64,000 nucleotides of DNA from Acidihalobacter prosperus (GCF_000754095.2 NZ_JQSG02000003.1:237397-301396); one strand, 5' to 3'. Positions 8,444 to 22,775 are shown, counted from the first letter of the stretch. Numbers and translations: made by a program. Notes: generated from the letters alone by a model not told the origin.

Positions 8444-9640
8444 TCAGAAAGATTTCAGGCGCTCTCGCATCCGCGACAAGCCGTCGTCCAGCCCGAGATC
8501 GAGCTGCCTGTTACCAAAAACGAGCAAGGGATACAAGCGGATCATCAGACGCTTGAGCTGCGTGCCGACCTTCGCCGTTTCGCCAGCGCGTACCAGCACA
8601 AGCGCCTCGTCCAGGGTTAGCGACTCTTCCTGCGGCAGCATCATCGGCCCCTGATCGGCCTCCGCCTCGAAGATCAACTGGTCGCCACCTTCCCGCATTC
8701 CACGCATCAGGCGCGATTCAGCAACCTTGAGCACCTCCTCGAACTGCAGCGATTCCGTGAGCGCCGGCGTCACCAGCCCCTCGCTGACCGTCATGCGGAA
8801 ACGCGTCTGCCCGCTTCGGTAGCCCGTCTTGCGCATGATCTGGTGTATTTTCTCGGCGGTGCCACGCGCCGAAGCCGCACCAGCGCCCAACATGAGCACG
8901 GCAAAATCGGCTCGCCCGATGCGGGCAACTGTATCCTCGCTGCGCACACATGAAGCGATGATCCGCGAGATGTTGACCATGACCTTCTCGGCCACGCCCT
9001 CGCCCTTCTTGCGCTCGAGCACGTCGAAACGATCGATATTGATCCGCAGCAGTGAAATCGCCGTCGCGTGCCGGATCGCGAATGACAGCAGTTCGGGACC
9101 ATGCTTCATCAGATACTGGCGGTTGGCCAGCCCGGTCAGCGGGTCGATGGTCGACTCCAACTCCAGCGCCTTGGTCGCGCGCTGCAGCTTGCGGGTCGTC
9201 TGGTCCAGGTGGACGTACGAGCGCGCGCGCGCTCGCAATTGCAGGGAATCGAAGGGCTTGGTGATGAAATCGGTGGCGCCGAGGTGCATGGCGCGGTGCT
9301 GCATGCGTTCGTCATCGCTGTGACCGGTGATGATGACCACCGGCAGCTGATTGATGCGCGGATGCACCGACTCGCGGATCAGCCGCAGCAGCTGGAAGCC
9401 GTTCAGCGACGGCATCATGAGATCGGTAAAGACCACCTGGATGCTGGCATCGCTGCTGATGATGTCCCAGGCGGCGTCGCCGTCGTTGGCCTCGACCACT
9501 TCGAAGTCGCCCGCCAGCAGGCGGCTCATCGCAAGACACATCGTCGGCGAATCGTCGACGATCAGTATCCGCGGTCGCTGCAGCGCCACGTCATCGGGGA
9601 CGCCCGCAGCGGGGCGCTTCAACGGTACTGCTTGCGACAT
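8444..9640 (-). CDS. Response regulator with degenerate GGDEF domain
   Basis: 398 residues: a CheY-like receiver at about 20-145 (ILIVDDS, phosphoacceptor region VVFTDLMMPSLNG, conserved Lys in FITKPF), then a diguanylate-cyclase-like domain from about 165 (DPLTGLANR). The signature GGDEF position reads RIGRADF, so catalysis is unlikely; it may bind c-di-GMP or a partner, or be inert. About 100 residues follow without a recognised domain. The start at 9640 follows a perfect GGAGGTGATC ribosome site; a start eight codons earlier lacks one. It stands alone, downstream of typA on the same strand. Confidence 0.88.
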   Translation of the reverse strand: MSQAVPLKRPAAGVPDDVALQRPRILIVDDSPTMCLAMSRLLAGDFEVVEANDGDAAWDIISSDASIQVVFTDLMMPSLNGFQLLRLIRESVHPRINQLPVVIITGHSDDERMQHRAMHLGATDFITKPFDSLQLRARARSYVHLDQTTRKLQRATKALELESTIDPLTGLANRQYLMKHGPELLSFAIRHATAISLLRINIDRFDVLERKKGEGVAEKVMVNISRIIASCVRSEDTVARIGRADFAVLMLGAGAASARGTAEKIHQIMRKTGYRSGQTRFRMTVSEGLVTPALTESLQFEEVLKVAESRLMRGMREGGDQLIFEAEADQGPMMLPQEESLTLDEALVLVRAGETAKVGTQLKRLMIRLYPLLVFGNRQLDLGLDDGLSRMRERLKSF

Positions 9641-9696
9641 GCGATCACCTCCCGCAAACCTCACAGGGACTACGGGGAGGCCGGATCAGATGCTGA

Positions 9697-11514
<1,818 letters not shown>

Positions 11515-11613
11515 ATATGTTACGGTTATCTCAAGGGCCCGCAATTGTATCTGGAAAGCTTGCGCGGCGCATGCAAATCATTGAATGGTCATCCACGCAC
11601 CCCCGGAATTTCC

Positions 11614-12015
11614 ATGTCCCAACCCACGCTCCCCGTGGTCTCCCCCTACGAACGCCTCGGCGGCGAGGCCGGCCTGCGCAGCTTGGTGCATCGTTTCTAT
11701 ACCCTCATGGACACGCTGCCGGAGGCGAAAGGGATCCGCGCGTTGCATCCCGCCTCGCTCGCGGGATCCGAGGACAAGCTGTTCAAGTTCCTCTCCGGCT
11801 GGCTCGGCGGCCCGCCGCTGTACACGCAGGAATACGGCCACCCCATGCTGCGCAGGCGTCACCTGCCCTTCGCCATCGGCGACCGCGAGCGCGACGCCTG
11901 GATGCTGTGCATGGACCGCGCGCTTGCCGAACGGGATCTGGAGGACGCGTTCGTCGCCGCGCTCCGCGAAGCCCTGTATCGCACCGCGGATCACATGCGC
12001 AACCAGCCCGAATAG
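11614..12015 (+). CDS. Group II truncated hemoglobin
   Basis: 133-residue 2-on-2 globin (trHbO/GlbO type). It begins SPYERLGGEAGLRSLVHRFYTLMD and continues through FLSGWLGGPPLYTQEYGHPMLRRRHLPF, which carries the proximal His of the family, then WMLCMDRAL. Members bind O2 or NO and are linked to redox or nitrosative stress. The start at 11614 matches the family; an upstream in-frame ATG would add a non-conserved 23-residue leader. It converges on a hemerythrin-like gene 18 bp away, so two diatomic-gas-binding proteins sit side by side. Confidence 0.93.
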   Translation: MSQPTLPVVSPYERLGGEAGLRSLVHRFYTLMDTLPEAKGIRALHPASLAGSEDKLFKFLSGWLGGPPLYTQEYGHPMLRRRHLPFAIGDRERDAWMLCMDRALAERDLEDAFVAALREALYRTADHMRNQPE

Positions 12016-12033
12016 AACCGCTACCCGACCGCG

Positions 12034-12765
12034 TTATTCGATGCCGAGCGTCGCCGCGGCTTCGTCGCCGGCCCGCACCAGGCCCTGAACCCGCGGGAAC
12101 AACTCGTCGGCGATCGCCGGTTCGTGCCGCAACGCGCGCATCCAGTGCGGAAACAGATTGTTCTCCTCGCGCCACTCATGCTTGGCCAGCTGGCCCGAAA
12201 TGATGGCGAAGAAGGGCGCGAGCATGCCGGCATCGTCCATGCCCTCGTCCAGCATCTCCTCGATCATGACCGTGTGTTCGATGATTTCCTCATGCTCGCG
12301 CAACATGATGGAGGTGGGGTCGTCGCCACGCGCGGATCGCGGCAGCGACAGCACCGGCACCACGAGGTCGTTCTCCGCCTCGACGTGGCGCCGCAGGCAG
12401 GCCGCGTAGACGCGAAAGTGCGCCAGCGCGGTGTCCATGTCGCCCGCGTTGCTGCGATGCAGGGCGGTGGCGAACAGATGATCCACCCGCACGTGATCGC
12501 GGGTCAGCAGGTCGACGAGATCGCTGGCGGCCACGTCCTCGCGGCGGCGCACGCGCACGCGCCAGACGGGCGGCCCCGCTTCCACCACATCCCAATAGAT
12601 GCCGTTGCGCAGCTCCAGCGTCAGCGCGTCAAGCAGGATGCGAGGGTCGTCATAGGCCAGAATTTCGGTCTGCTGGCCGCGAACAAGACCGCGCAGCCGG
12701 CCGAGCAGGTAGCTGTGTTCGGTCTGCTCGCCGCGCGCGGCCAGGTCAATCTGCTGCGAATTCAT
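12034..12765 (-). CDS. Hemerythrin-like protein (DUF2249-type N-terminus plus HHE domain)
   Basis: 243 residues. The C-terminal half is an HHE cation-binding four-helix bundle with iron-ligand-type motifs: DHVRVDHLF, RRHVEAENDLVVP, REHEEIIEHTVMIEEML and KHEWREENNLFPHWM. The N-terminal part (about 1-80) resembles the small DUF2249 domain often fused to HHE proteins. Such proteins are linked to O2 or NO sensing and iron-sulfur repair. The start at 12765 has GAGG upstream and leaves 8 bp to the SirB2 gene, so the two are probably cotranscribed. Confidence 0.85.
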   Translation of the reverse strand: MNSQQIDLAARGEQTEHSYLLGRLRGLVRGQQTEILAYDDPRILLDALTLELRNGIYWDVVEAGPPVWRVRVRRREDVAASDLVDLLTRDHVRVDHLFATALHRSNAGDMDTALAHFRVYAACLRRHVEAENDLVVPVLSLPRSARGDDPTSIMLREHEEIIEHTVMIEEMLDEGMDDAGMLAPFFAIISGQLAKHEWREENNLFPHWMRALRHEPAIADELFPRVQGLVRAGDEAAATLGIE

Positions 12766-12773
12766 CCTGCCTC

Positions 12774-13154
12774 CTATCCGGGCATCAGCGGCATGGGCCG
12801 ATGGGTCAACGCCACGCTCGCGATATAGAAAAACACCGCCAGCGCGGCAATCCACGCCGTGGCGCGCACGGTCTTCGTACGGCCGCGGCGCAGCGCGACC
12901 ACGCCTAATCCGATGTAGACCACGACCGCGGTCAACTTGGCGGAGAACCAGACGTGCTGCATCGGCGAAAGACGCAGACGAAACGCCAGCCACAGGCCGC
13001 TGAGCAGCAGCACGGTATCGATCACATGCGGCAGCACGCGCGTCAGCGGCGCACGCAGCCGCGACGAACCGCGGAGCATCCACACCCCGCGCGTGACGAA
13101 ACCACCCAGCGATAGCATCGCGCTGGTGATATGCACCTTCAGCAACCAGTCCAC
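12774..13154 (-). CDS. SirB2-family membrane protein
   Basis: 126 residues with four hydrophobic segments and the family features KVHITSAMLSLGGFVTRG and VLPHVIDTVLLLSGL; conserved His residues lie in the helices. The biochemical function of SirB2 proteins is not established. The GTG start at 13154 is chosen because GGGAGGG lies 6 bases upstream. It sits 40 bp after ureG and 8 bp before the hemerythrin-like gene on the same strand. Confidence 0.85.
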   Translation of the reverse strand: MDWLLKVHITSAMLSLGGFVTRGVWMLRGSSRLRAPLTRVLPHVIDTVLLLSGLWLAFRLRLSPMQHVWFSAKLTAVVVYIGLGVVALRRGRTKTVRATAWIAALAVFFYIASVALTHRPMPLMPG

Positions 13155-13194
13155 GGCTTGCCCTCCCGAATGCGGTCCCGCCCCGCTGGCCGGC

Positions 13195-13830
13195 TCAGGC
13201 CAGCATGCCCCGCGCCACGATGAAATCGACGATCTGCTGCACGCCCTCGCCCGCGCGGATGTTGGTGAACACGAACGGATGCTCGCCGCGCATCCGGCGC
13301 GCGTCACGATCCATCACCTCCAGCGAGGCGCCCACGTGGGGCGCGAGATCGATCTTGTTGATCACCAGCAGATCGGACCTGGTAATCCCCGGCCCGCCCT
13401 TACGCGGAATCTTGTCGCCGGCGGATACGTCGATCACGTAGATCGTCAGGTCCGAAAGTTCCGGGCTGAAGGTCGCGCTGAGGTTGTCACCGCCGCTTTC
13501 CACGAATACCAGGTCCAGCGACGGTATGCGCGCAACCAGCTCATCCACGGCCGCCAGATTCATGGAGGCATCCTCGCGGATCGCGGTATGCGGACATCCC
13601 CCCGTCTCCACGCCGACGATACGCTCCGTCGGCAGCGCGTCGTGGCGGATCAGGAACTCGGCGTCCTCGCGCGTGTAGATGTCGTTGGTGACCACGGCCA
13701 GCTCGTAGTCCGCGCGCATGCGCTTGCACAAGGCCTCGACCAGCGCCGTCTTGCCCGAGCCGACCGGGCCGCCGATGCCCACGCGCAATACCGCCGAATT
13801 CTGCCCCACCTCGTTCTCCCGTGCGTTCAT
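13195..13830 (-). CDS. ureG: Urease accessory GTPase UreG
   Basis: 211-residue SIMIBI-class GTPase that delivers nickel during urease maturation with UreE, UreF and UreD. Visible motifs: P-loop GGPVGSGKT near the N-terminus, the metal-binding [13 protein letters not shown], switch region [10 protein letters not shown], and VINKIDLAP for guanine specificity. It overlaps ureF by 4 bp (ATGA), so translation is coupled. The catalytic subunit ureC is about 50 kb away at the right edge. Confidence 0.97.
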   Translation of the reverse strand: MNARENEVGQNSAVLRVGIGGPVGSGKTALVEALCKRMRADYELAVVTNDIYTREDAEFLIRHDALPTERIVGVETGGCPHTAIREDASMNLAAVDELVARIPSLDLVFVESGGDNLSATFSPELSDLTIYVIDVSAGDKIPRKGGPGITRSDLLVINKIDLAPHVGASLEVMDRDARRMRGEHPFVFTNIRAGEGVQQIVDFIVARGMLA

Positions 13831-14516
13831 GACCGGAACAGACGCGAATACTGGCGTGCGTGCGCCGTGCTCGCGAGCGCGTAGCCGGGCGCCGAACGCC
13901 CGAGCGCCGCATCGGGCACGTCCAGCGCGATGTCGGCCACGCGAGGCAGCATCGCGACCAGCGTGCTCAATATCCGCTGCCCTGCCGATTGTCCGAGCGG
14001 CACCAGCTTGATCGCCGCCGCCACCTGGTTTTCGGCCCAGGACCATGCGTAGCCTAACACCGCCTGGCGCGGCGCAATGCCCCAATGCGAGGCCGCCAGC
14101 GCAAACAGGGTCGCGAAGGTCAGCGGCCGCTGCGTCAGCCAGTCCGCCGCCTCAGGCACGTCCAGCCCCGCGAGCACGCGCGCCAGCGCAGCGCCGAGAT
14201 GGACATCCTCCTCGCGCAGCTCGCCGGTTTCGCGCAACGCGTAGAGTAGCGCCGTCCAGCTCTGGACCGCCGCCCGATCGCCAGCCTCCCAGGCGGCCTG
14301 CAGCCGGACCAGCAGCGGCAGATCGGCATGAGCCTGCCCTTGTCTCAGCACGCCGCCGATCCACTCCGCCGCCGTCGCCTCGTCGCGCACCCAACCGGCC
14401 TCCACGGCTGCCTCCAGCCCCTGAGAATAGGCATAGGCGCCGACCGGCAGCGCCGGACTGACCAGCTGCAGCAGGCGCAGCAGCGCGAGATCGCCCCCCA
14501 GACCCTCAGTGCCCAT
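13827..14516 (-). CDS. ureF: Urease accessory protein UreF
   Basis: 229-residue all-helical chaperone that forms the UreD-UreF-UreG complex and acts as a gate for nickel insertion. Diagnostic motifs: [21 protein letters not shown] near the N-terminus and the C-terminal region [22 protein letters not shown]. Length is normal. It overlaps ureE by 11 bp and ureG by 4 bp. It may also help load nickel into the nearby guanidine hydrolase, but that is speculation. Confidence 0.96.
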   Translation of the reverse strand: MGTEGLGGDLALLRLLQLVSPALPVGAYAYSQGLEAAVEAGWVRDEATAAEWIGGVLRQGQAHADLPLLVRLQAAWEAGDRAAVQSWTALLYALRETGELREEDVHLGAALARVLAGLDVPEAADWLTQRPLTFATLFALAASHWGIAPRQAVLGYAWSWAENQVAAAIKLVPLGQSAGQRILSTLVAMLPRVADIALDVPDAALGRSAPGYALASTAHARQYSRLFRS

Positions 14517-14970
14517 GTGCGTGTCCGTGTGCGTGCTCGCCGCCGTAGGCGCCGGCCTCGGGTTCGAAGGGCGCCTGCTCGACGCTTACCGTCAGCCCCA
14601 GCCCGCGCACCATGTCGTCCAGCACATGATCGTGCGCGTAGCGCAGCCAATCCTCCGCCACCTGCAGCGCCACATGGCGGTTGCCAAGATGATAGGCGGC
14701 ACGCAGCAGGTCGAGCGGCTGCTCCGCGCGCACGGTGGAGACCGTCTCCGTCGCCGCACGCACCTCGACGATACGACCATCGTCCGCGCGCAGCCGATCG
14801 CCGTGTCGCAGCACCCGGCCGCGCGGCAGGAACAGCCCCACCTCGCCGCCGTCGTCAAGCCGCGTGCGCAGACGGCTGCGCTGGCGCAGCTCGAAAGGCA
14901 GCGTCAGGCTCGCATCCGGCGTCGCGCCGGCATCGGCCAGGGCCTCGATTCGGATCAGATCCGCAGACAT
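14506..14970 (-). CDS. ureE: Urease accessory nickel chaperone UreE
   Basis: 154-residue dimeric nickel carrier that hands Ni(II) to UreG. The N-terminal peptide-binding domain includes the family motif [21 protein letters not shown], and the metal-binding domain carries the AYHLGNRHV His site. The C-terminus is His-rich (HAHGHAHGH), the extra nickel-storage tail seen in Klebsiella-type UreE. It is the first gene of ureEFG here, whereas in most operons it directly follows ureC. Confidence 0.96.
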   Translation of the reverse strand: MSADLIRIEALADAGATPDASLTLPFELRQRSRLRTRLDDGGEVGLFLPRGRVLRHGDRLRADDGRIVEVRAATETVSTVRAEQPLDLLRAAYHLGNRHVALQVAEDWLRYAHDHVLDDMVRGLGLTVSVEQAPFEPEAGAYGGEHAHGHAHGH

Positions 14971-15162
14971 CCGCGCACTCCATCAACATCCGTCCGCACA
15001 GCTTATCGGAGCGCCGCGCCAATGTGTACGGCCCGCCCCAATGAGGTGCGCACGCGAGCGGATGCCAGCCGCGAATGACGCGCACCCCGGGCTATAATCG
15101 GCCGTTCGTGCGGGGCATGGCGCTTGCATGCCCCGCCACCGTCACCACCGAAAGGCCTGCCG

Positions 15163-18750
<3,588 letters not shown>

Positions 18751-18793
18751 AAACCGCCAACCGGCTCGCGCCGATGCACCGGGGCGAAGCGCA

Positions 18794-18834
18794 CGCGCCA
18801 TCGGCTGCCCCGGCGCGAGGCAGCCGATGGCGCG
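18794..18834. terminator. Perfect hairpin downstream of the oxoprolinase gene
   Basis: Arms 18794-18809 and 18819-18834 form a perfect 16-bp GC-rich stem with a 9-base loop, 43 bp after the stop codon. No T-run follows, so it may act with Rho or as a 3' stabiliser rather than as an intrinsic terminator. It marks the boundary before the riboswitch transcript. The following bases up to 19000 are AT-richer and must contain the riboswitch promoter, but I see no convincing -35/-10 pair. Confidence 0.6.
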
Positions 18835-19000
18835 ACAGGTAGCGCCCAAGTCCAGCCAAGCCTCCAATATCCCACTGAAAACAAAAAATATTTTTACTGC
18901 ACGCCGGACAAGCGGCGCGCTGGCACCAAACGTGCTAACGATTAACTTATCGAAACTGCGAGCACATCCATCGCAAACAAGCACCGAATCAAACGTTTCT

Positions 19001-19132
19001 AAAGGCGACTAGGGTTCCGCCCGGACGACCGGGGTCTGGTCCGAGAGTCGCCGGCCCCGGCGGCGGGGCTACACGGCGGGACAAAAGCCCGGGAGAGCGA
19101 ATACGCAGTCGTATTCACTCCCCGGGTTTTTT
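19001..19132 (+). ncRNA. Guanidine-I (ykkC) riboswitch, copy 1
   Basis: The conserved guanidine-I aptamer blocks appear in order: ACTAGGGTTCCG, a short variable hairpin (CCCGG/CCGGG), CTGGTCCGAGAG, the GC-rich P2/P3 region, and ACGGCGGGACAAAAGCCCGGGAGA. The last block also forms the 5' arm of a terminator hairpin ending in six T (19127-19132). Guanidinium binding is expected to hold this segment in the aptamer and prevent the terminator, so genes turn on with guanidine. It lies 36 bp before the binding-protein gene at 19169. Confidence 0.96.
19087..19132 (+). terminator. Riboswitch expression-platform terminator, copy 1
   Basis: Arm GCCCGGGAG (19087-19095) pairs with the CTCCCCGGG region (19118-19126), with an inner GAATAC/GTATTC stem, followed by TTTTTT. 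The 5' arm overlaps the ligand-binding core, giving mutually exclusive folds. Confidence 0.9.
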
Positions 19133-19168
19133 CGTTTTTCGGCTGGGCCAACTTCGGGAGAAAGCACG

Positions 19169-20170
19169 ATGAACTCGACACTCAAGATCAAACTCGCAAC
19201 GGCGTGCCTGCTCGGCGTCTCCATGCTGATGGGCGGCACCGCCTCGGCCATGCCGACCGTCAGCATCGGCACGGTGGTCTGGATCGGCTACGCGCCGCTC
19301 TACGTGGCCGAACACATCCAAGCCTTCGAGAAGCACGGCGTCAAGGTCAAGTTCACCAACTTCTCCGACAACGCCACCATGCCGGCCGCCGTCGAAGGCG
19401 GTTCGATCGACGGCGCCACCCTGACCTACGACCAGGTGCTGCCGGGCGCCGCCAAGGGCTGGGACCTGCAGGTCGCGCTGCCCATCGACTATTCCAGCGG
19501 CGCCGACGCCATGGTCTCCACCGACGACATCACCAGCATCAAGCAGATCCGCGGCATGAACGTCGCCTACAACGCCCTTTCGCCGTCCGCCTTCCTGCTC
19601 GCCTACGCGCTGCAGAAGAACGGCATGAGCCTCAAGGACGTGCGCTCGGTGAACATGGATCCCGGCGCGGTGCCGGCGGCCCTGATCGGCGGCAACGTCA
19701 AGGTCGGCGTGACCTACGAACCCAGCGTCTCCTCGGTGGTCAAGGCCGACGGCGGCAAGCGCTTCCACGTGCTCTTCTCCAGTCGCGAGGCGCCGGGGCT
19801 GATCACCGACGTGCTGGTGTTCAAGCACAGCTACATCGTCAAGCACAAGGCCGAGGTCAGGGGCATCATCGAGGCCTACTACGACGGACTGGCCTACATG
19901 AAGGCGCACCCGAAGGAGGCCGCGGTATACATCGCCAAATCCATGGGCATCAAGCCCGACGAGGTCGCCGACCAACTCGCCGGCATCCACAATCCGACCC
20001 CGGCGCAGGCGGTGATGAACTTCAAGCCGTCCAAGGCCATCGACTCCTTCTACACCAGCGGCAAGGTGATCGGCGGCATCCTCATCGCCAACGGCACGAT
20101 GCACAAGATGCCCGACCTCGCCAAGACGCTGTACCCCCACTTCGTGGAGGCCATCGCCGCCGGCCATTGA
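19169..20170 (+). CDS. ABC transporter substrate-binding protein, NMT1/SsuA-like
   Basis: 333 residues with a signal peptide (LATACLLGVSMLMGGTASA, cleavage near residue 27) and a two-lobe type-II periplasmic binding fold of the nitrate/sulfonate/taurine class (VSIGTVVWIGYAPLYVAEH at the start; KAHPKEAAVYIAKSMGI near the end). First gene after a guanidine-I riboswitch, with ribosome site GGGAGAAAG. No permease or ATPase follows, so it probably docks on an importer encoded elsewhere, perhaps the riboswitch-controlled permease at 39.8 kb. The ligand is unknown; a guanidine-containing compound is the natural guess. Confidence 0.9.
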   Translation: MNSTLKIKLATACLLGVSMLMGGTASAMPTVSIGTVVWIGYAPLYVAEHIQAFEKHGVKVKFTNFSDNATMPAAVEGGSIDGATLTYDQVLPGAAKGWDLQVALPIDYSSGADAMVSTDDITSIKQIRGMNVAYNALSPSAFLLAYALQKNGMSLKDVRSVNMDPGAVPAALIGGNVKVGVTYEPSVSSVVKADGGKRFHVLFSSREAPGLITDVLVFKHSYIVKHKAEVRGIIEAYYDGLAYMKAHPKEAAVYIAKSMGIKPDEVADQLAGIHNPTPAQAVMNFKPSKAIDSFYTSGKVIGGILIANGTMHKMPDLAKTLYPHFVEAIAAGH

Positions 20171-20201
20171 GGCGGCGGCACGGTCCATTCGGAGGACGAC
20201 C

Positions 20202-21233
20202 ATGCAAACCTGGACCACGAGACTCGCGGCGCTGGCGCCGCGCGAACCCGGCGGCACCCTGGCGACCTGGGCCTTCCTCGCCTATGCGACCCTGGGTTAT
20301 GCGCTCGGCGTCTGGCTGCTCACGCGGCCGGCGCCGTGGCTCGCCGCCCTCGGCGTGCTGCTGACGGCACACACCCTGGTGATCGCGGCCTATTTCATCC
20401 ACGAATTCGCGCACCTGACGATCTTCCGCAGCCGCACGACGAACGACCGCTTCGGCACGCTGATGACCTGGATCACCGGTGCCTGCTACGCGCCCTTCGA
20501 CAATTTGCGCCGCAAGCATCTGCGCCATCATGCGGACCGTGCCGATGTCGTCACCTTCGATTACCTTGCCTTTCTCAAGCGCCTGCCCGTCCCGCTGCGC
20601 AAGCTCGTCGTCGCGCTCGAATGGCTGCACGTGCCGGCGGTGGAGCTGATCATGCACGGCTTCGTCATCGTCATGCCCTTCATTTCGCACGAGCAGCAAG
20701 CGCGGCGCGGCCGTGTGCTCGCGATCCTGGCGATCCGCGTGGTGCTGTTCGGCGCGCTCGGTCTTTATGCTCCGCGCGCGCTGTGGCTGTACGCCCTCGC
20801 CTACCTGCTGTTCCTCGCGGTGCTGCGTTTCGTCGACGCCTTCCAGCACACCTATGTGGCCTACCCGCTGCTGGCCAGCGGCAAACCGCCCGACATGCCG
20901 GCGCGCGACCGCGAATACGAATACCGCAACACCTACTCCAATCTGGTGTCGGTCGCGCACCCCTGGCTCAACCTGCTGACCCTCAACTTCGTCTACCACA
21001 ACGCCCACCACGCGCGCGCCAGCGTGCCCTGGTTCCGCCTGCCCGCGCTGCATCGCGAACTGTACGGCGCGTCCGACCCGCAAGTGCTGCCGATGCGCGA
21101 ACTGCTGCGCACCTACCACCGCAACCGGCTCGCCCGCGTGCTCGGCGGCGACTACGGTGCGGTCGGCGAAGGTCGGGGACGGGCCGACGGCTTCGTCGGC
21201 GCGGTCGGCGTCTCCTTCCTCACGGCGGTGTGA
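20202..21233 (+). CDS. Membrane di-iron desaturase/hydroxylase family protein
   Basis: 343 residues, fatty-acid-desaturase superfamily. All three histidine boxes are present: HEFAH (67-71), HLRHH (106-110) and HNAHH (about 266-270), with four or more hydrophobic stretches around them. These bind a di-iron centre that activates O2 for desaturation or hydroxylation. In this riboswitch-controlled nitrogen-compound operon, hydroxylation of a small substrate, for example next to a guanidine nitrogen, seems more likely than lipid desaturation, but that is inference. GGAGGACGACC precedes the ATG; 31 bp after the binding-protein gene and 1 bp before the SDR gene. Confidence 0.88.
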   Translation: MQTWTTRLAALAPREPGGTLATWAFLAYATLGYALGVWLLTRPAPWLAALGVLLTAHTLVIAAYFIHEFAHLTIFRSRTTNDRFGTLMTWITGACYAPFDNLRRKHLRHHADRADVVTFDYLAFLKRLPVPLRKLVVALEWLHVPAVELIMHGFVIVMPFISHEQQARRGRVLAILAIRVVLFGALGLYAPRALWLYALAYLLFLAVLRFVDAFQHTYVAYPLLASGKPPDMPARDREYEYRNTYSNLVSVAHPWLNLLTLNFVYHNAHHARASVPWFRLPALHRELYGASDPQVLPMRELLRTYHRNRLARVLGGDYGAVGEGRGRADGFVGAVGVSFLTAV

Positions 21234-21234
21234 C

Positions 21235-21987
21235 GTGCAGATCGACCTGAGCGGCAGGACCGCCCTGGTCACCGGCGCCGCCAGCGGCATCGGCCGGGCC
21301 ACCGCGCTGGCCCTCGGCGAGGCCGGCGCGCGCGTGGCGGTCAACCACCTCGACCGCGCGGCCGAGGCCGATGAAGTGGTCGACCGGCTGCGCGCGCTGG
21401 GCGCGCGCGCCATCGCCTGCGAGGCGGACGTTACCGACGGCGCCCAGGTCGGCGCGATGATCGACAAGGTCGTGGCCGCGCTCGACGGCATCGACATCCT
21501 GGTCAACAACGCCGGCATCATCCTCGAACGCCCCTTCCTCGACATGGACGAGGCGGACTGGGACCGCGTACTCGGCACCGACCTCAAGTCCGTGTTCCTG
21601 TGCTGCCGCGCCGCCCTGCCGGACATGCTGGCCCGCGGCGGCGGCTGCATCGTCAACGTCGCCTCGGAGCTGGGCTATCTCGGCCGCGCCGGTTACGCCG
21701 CCTACGCCAGCGCCAAGGCCGGCGTGATCGGGCTCACCCGCTCGCTGGCGCGCGAGTTCGCGCCCACGATCCGCGTCAACGCGGTCGCGCCCGGCCCCGT
21801 CGCCACGGCCATGCTCGACCCCTCGCTGATGAGCCCCGAGGTGATCGCCCGCGAAACGGACATTCCCCTCGGCCGCCTCGGCCACCCCGAGGAGATCGCC
21901 GCCAGCGTCGTCTTCCTCGCCTCGCCGCTCGCCTCGTTCTACTGCGGACAGACGCTGGGGCCGAACGGCGGCGCACTGATGACCTGA
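21235..21987 (+). CDS. Short-chain dehydrogenase/reductase
   Basis: 250-residue SDR of the FabG-like classical type: cofactor motif TGAASGIG near residue 12, NNAG near 88, catalytic Ser (VNVASELG) and Y-x-x-x-K (YASAK), and family ending FYCGQTLGPNGG. The start is GTG at 21235, one base after the stop of the desaturase gene, which suggests translational coupling. It would oxidise or reduce an alcohol/carbonyl, plausibly the product of the upstream oxygenase. The position after NAVNHLDR suggests NADP(H) preference, not certain. Confidence 0.9.
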   Translation: MQIDLSGRTALVTGAASGIGRATALALGEAGARVAVNHLDRAAEADEVVDRLRALGARAIACEADVTDGAQVGAMIDKVVAALDGIDILVNNAGIILERPFLDMDEADWDRVLGTDLKSVFLCCRAALPDMLARGGGCIVNVASELGYLGRAGYAAYASAKAGVIGLTRSLAREFAPTIRVNAVAPGPVATAMLDPSLMSPEVIARETDIPLGRLGHPEEIAASVVFLASPLASFYCGQTLGPNGGALMT

Positions 21988-22004
21988 CCCCGGAGCCGAA
22001 ACCG

Positions 22005-22775
22005 ATGAGCGAAGTCCGCATGGAGCGCATGAGCTGGGTGGAGTACCGCCGCCGCGTCGAGACCGACGATCCGGTGGTGTTCCTGCCCTGCGGGTCGCTG
22101 GAACAGCACGGGCCGCACCTGCCGCTGGGGGTGGATGCGATGCTCTCCACCGCGGTCGCCTGCGAGGCGGCGCGCCGCTGCGGCGGCATCGTCGCCCCCG
22201 CGCTGGCCTACGGCTACAAGTCGCAGCCGCGCTGCGGCGGCGGCCAGCATTTCCCCGGCACCACCAGCCTCGACGGCGACCACCTCAGCCAGCTCGCGCG
22301 CGACGTGATCCGCGAGTTCGCCCGTCACGGCGTGCGCAAGCTCGCCCTCGTCGACGGCCACTACGAAAACCAGTGGTTCCTGATCGAGGGCATCGATCTT
22401 GCCCTGCGCGACCTCGGCCGCGACTGCGGCCTGCGCGTGCTGCGCACCGAATACTGGGATTTCTGCACCGAGGACGTGCTCGGCGAGGTGTTCCCCGACG
22501 GCTTTCCCGGCTTCGCCCTGGAGCACGCCGCCGTCATCGAAACCTCGCTGATGCTGCACTTCCACCCGGACCTGGTATGGACCGACCGCATTCCCGACGA
22601 CGGCCCCGCCGAATTCCCGCCCTACGACCTCTACCCGCCCGAGACCGAACGCGTGCCGCCCTCCGGCGTATTGTCCTCGGCGCGCGGCGCCAGCGCCGGC
22701 AAGGGCGCCCTGCTGGCCGAGGCGGTCTGCGGCGGGCTGGCCGGTGCCGTGCACACGGCCTTCGTCGCATCATGA
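22005..22775 (+). CDS. Creatininase-family amidohydrolase
   Basis: 256 residues with the two-metal site of creatininase: Glu33, His35, Asp44 (GSLEQHGPHLPLGVD), His119 and Glu121 (DGHYEN). This is the same spacing as the Pseudomonas enzyme (34, 36, 45, 120, 122) shifted by one. The family opens cyclic or N-formyl amides such as creatinine or guanidine-derived lactams. A C-terminal Glu in LEHAAVIETSLML is also kept. It starts 17 bp after the SDR gene and overlaps the next gene by 4 bp. In this guanidine-controlled operon a creatinine-like substrate is attractive but untested. Confidence 0.88.
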   Translation: MSEVRMERMSWVEYRRRVETDDPVVFLPCGSLEQHGPHLPLGVDAMLSTAVACEAARRCGGIVAPALAYGYKSQPRCGGGQHFPGTTSLDGDHLSQLARDVIREFARHGVRKLALVDGHYENQWFLIEGIDLALRDLGRDCGLRVLRTEYWDFCTEDVLGEVFPDGFPGFALEHAAVIETSLMLHFHPDLVWTDRIPDDGPAEFPPYDLYPPETERVPPSGVLSSARGASAGKGALLAEAVCGGLAGAVHTAFVAS

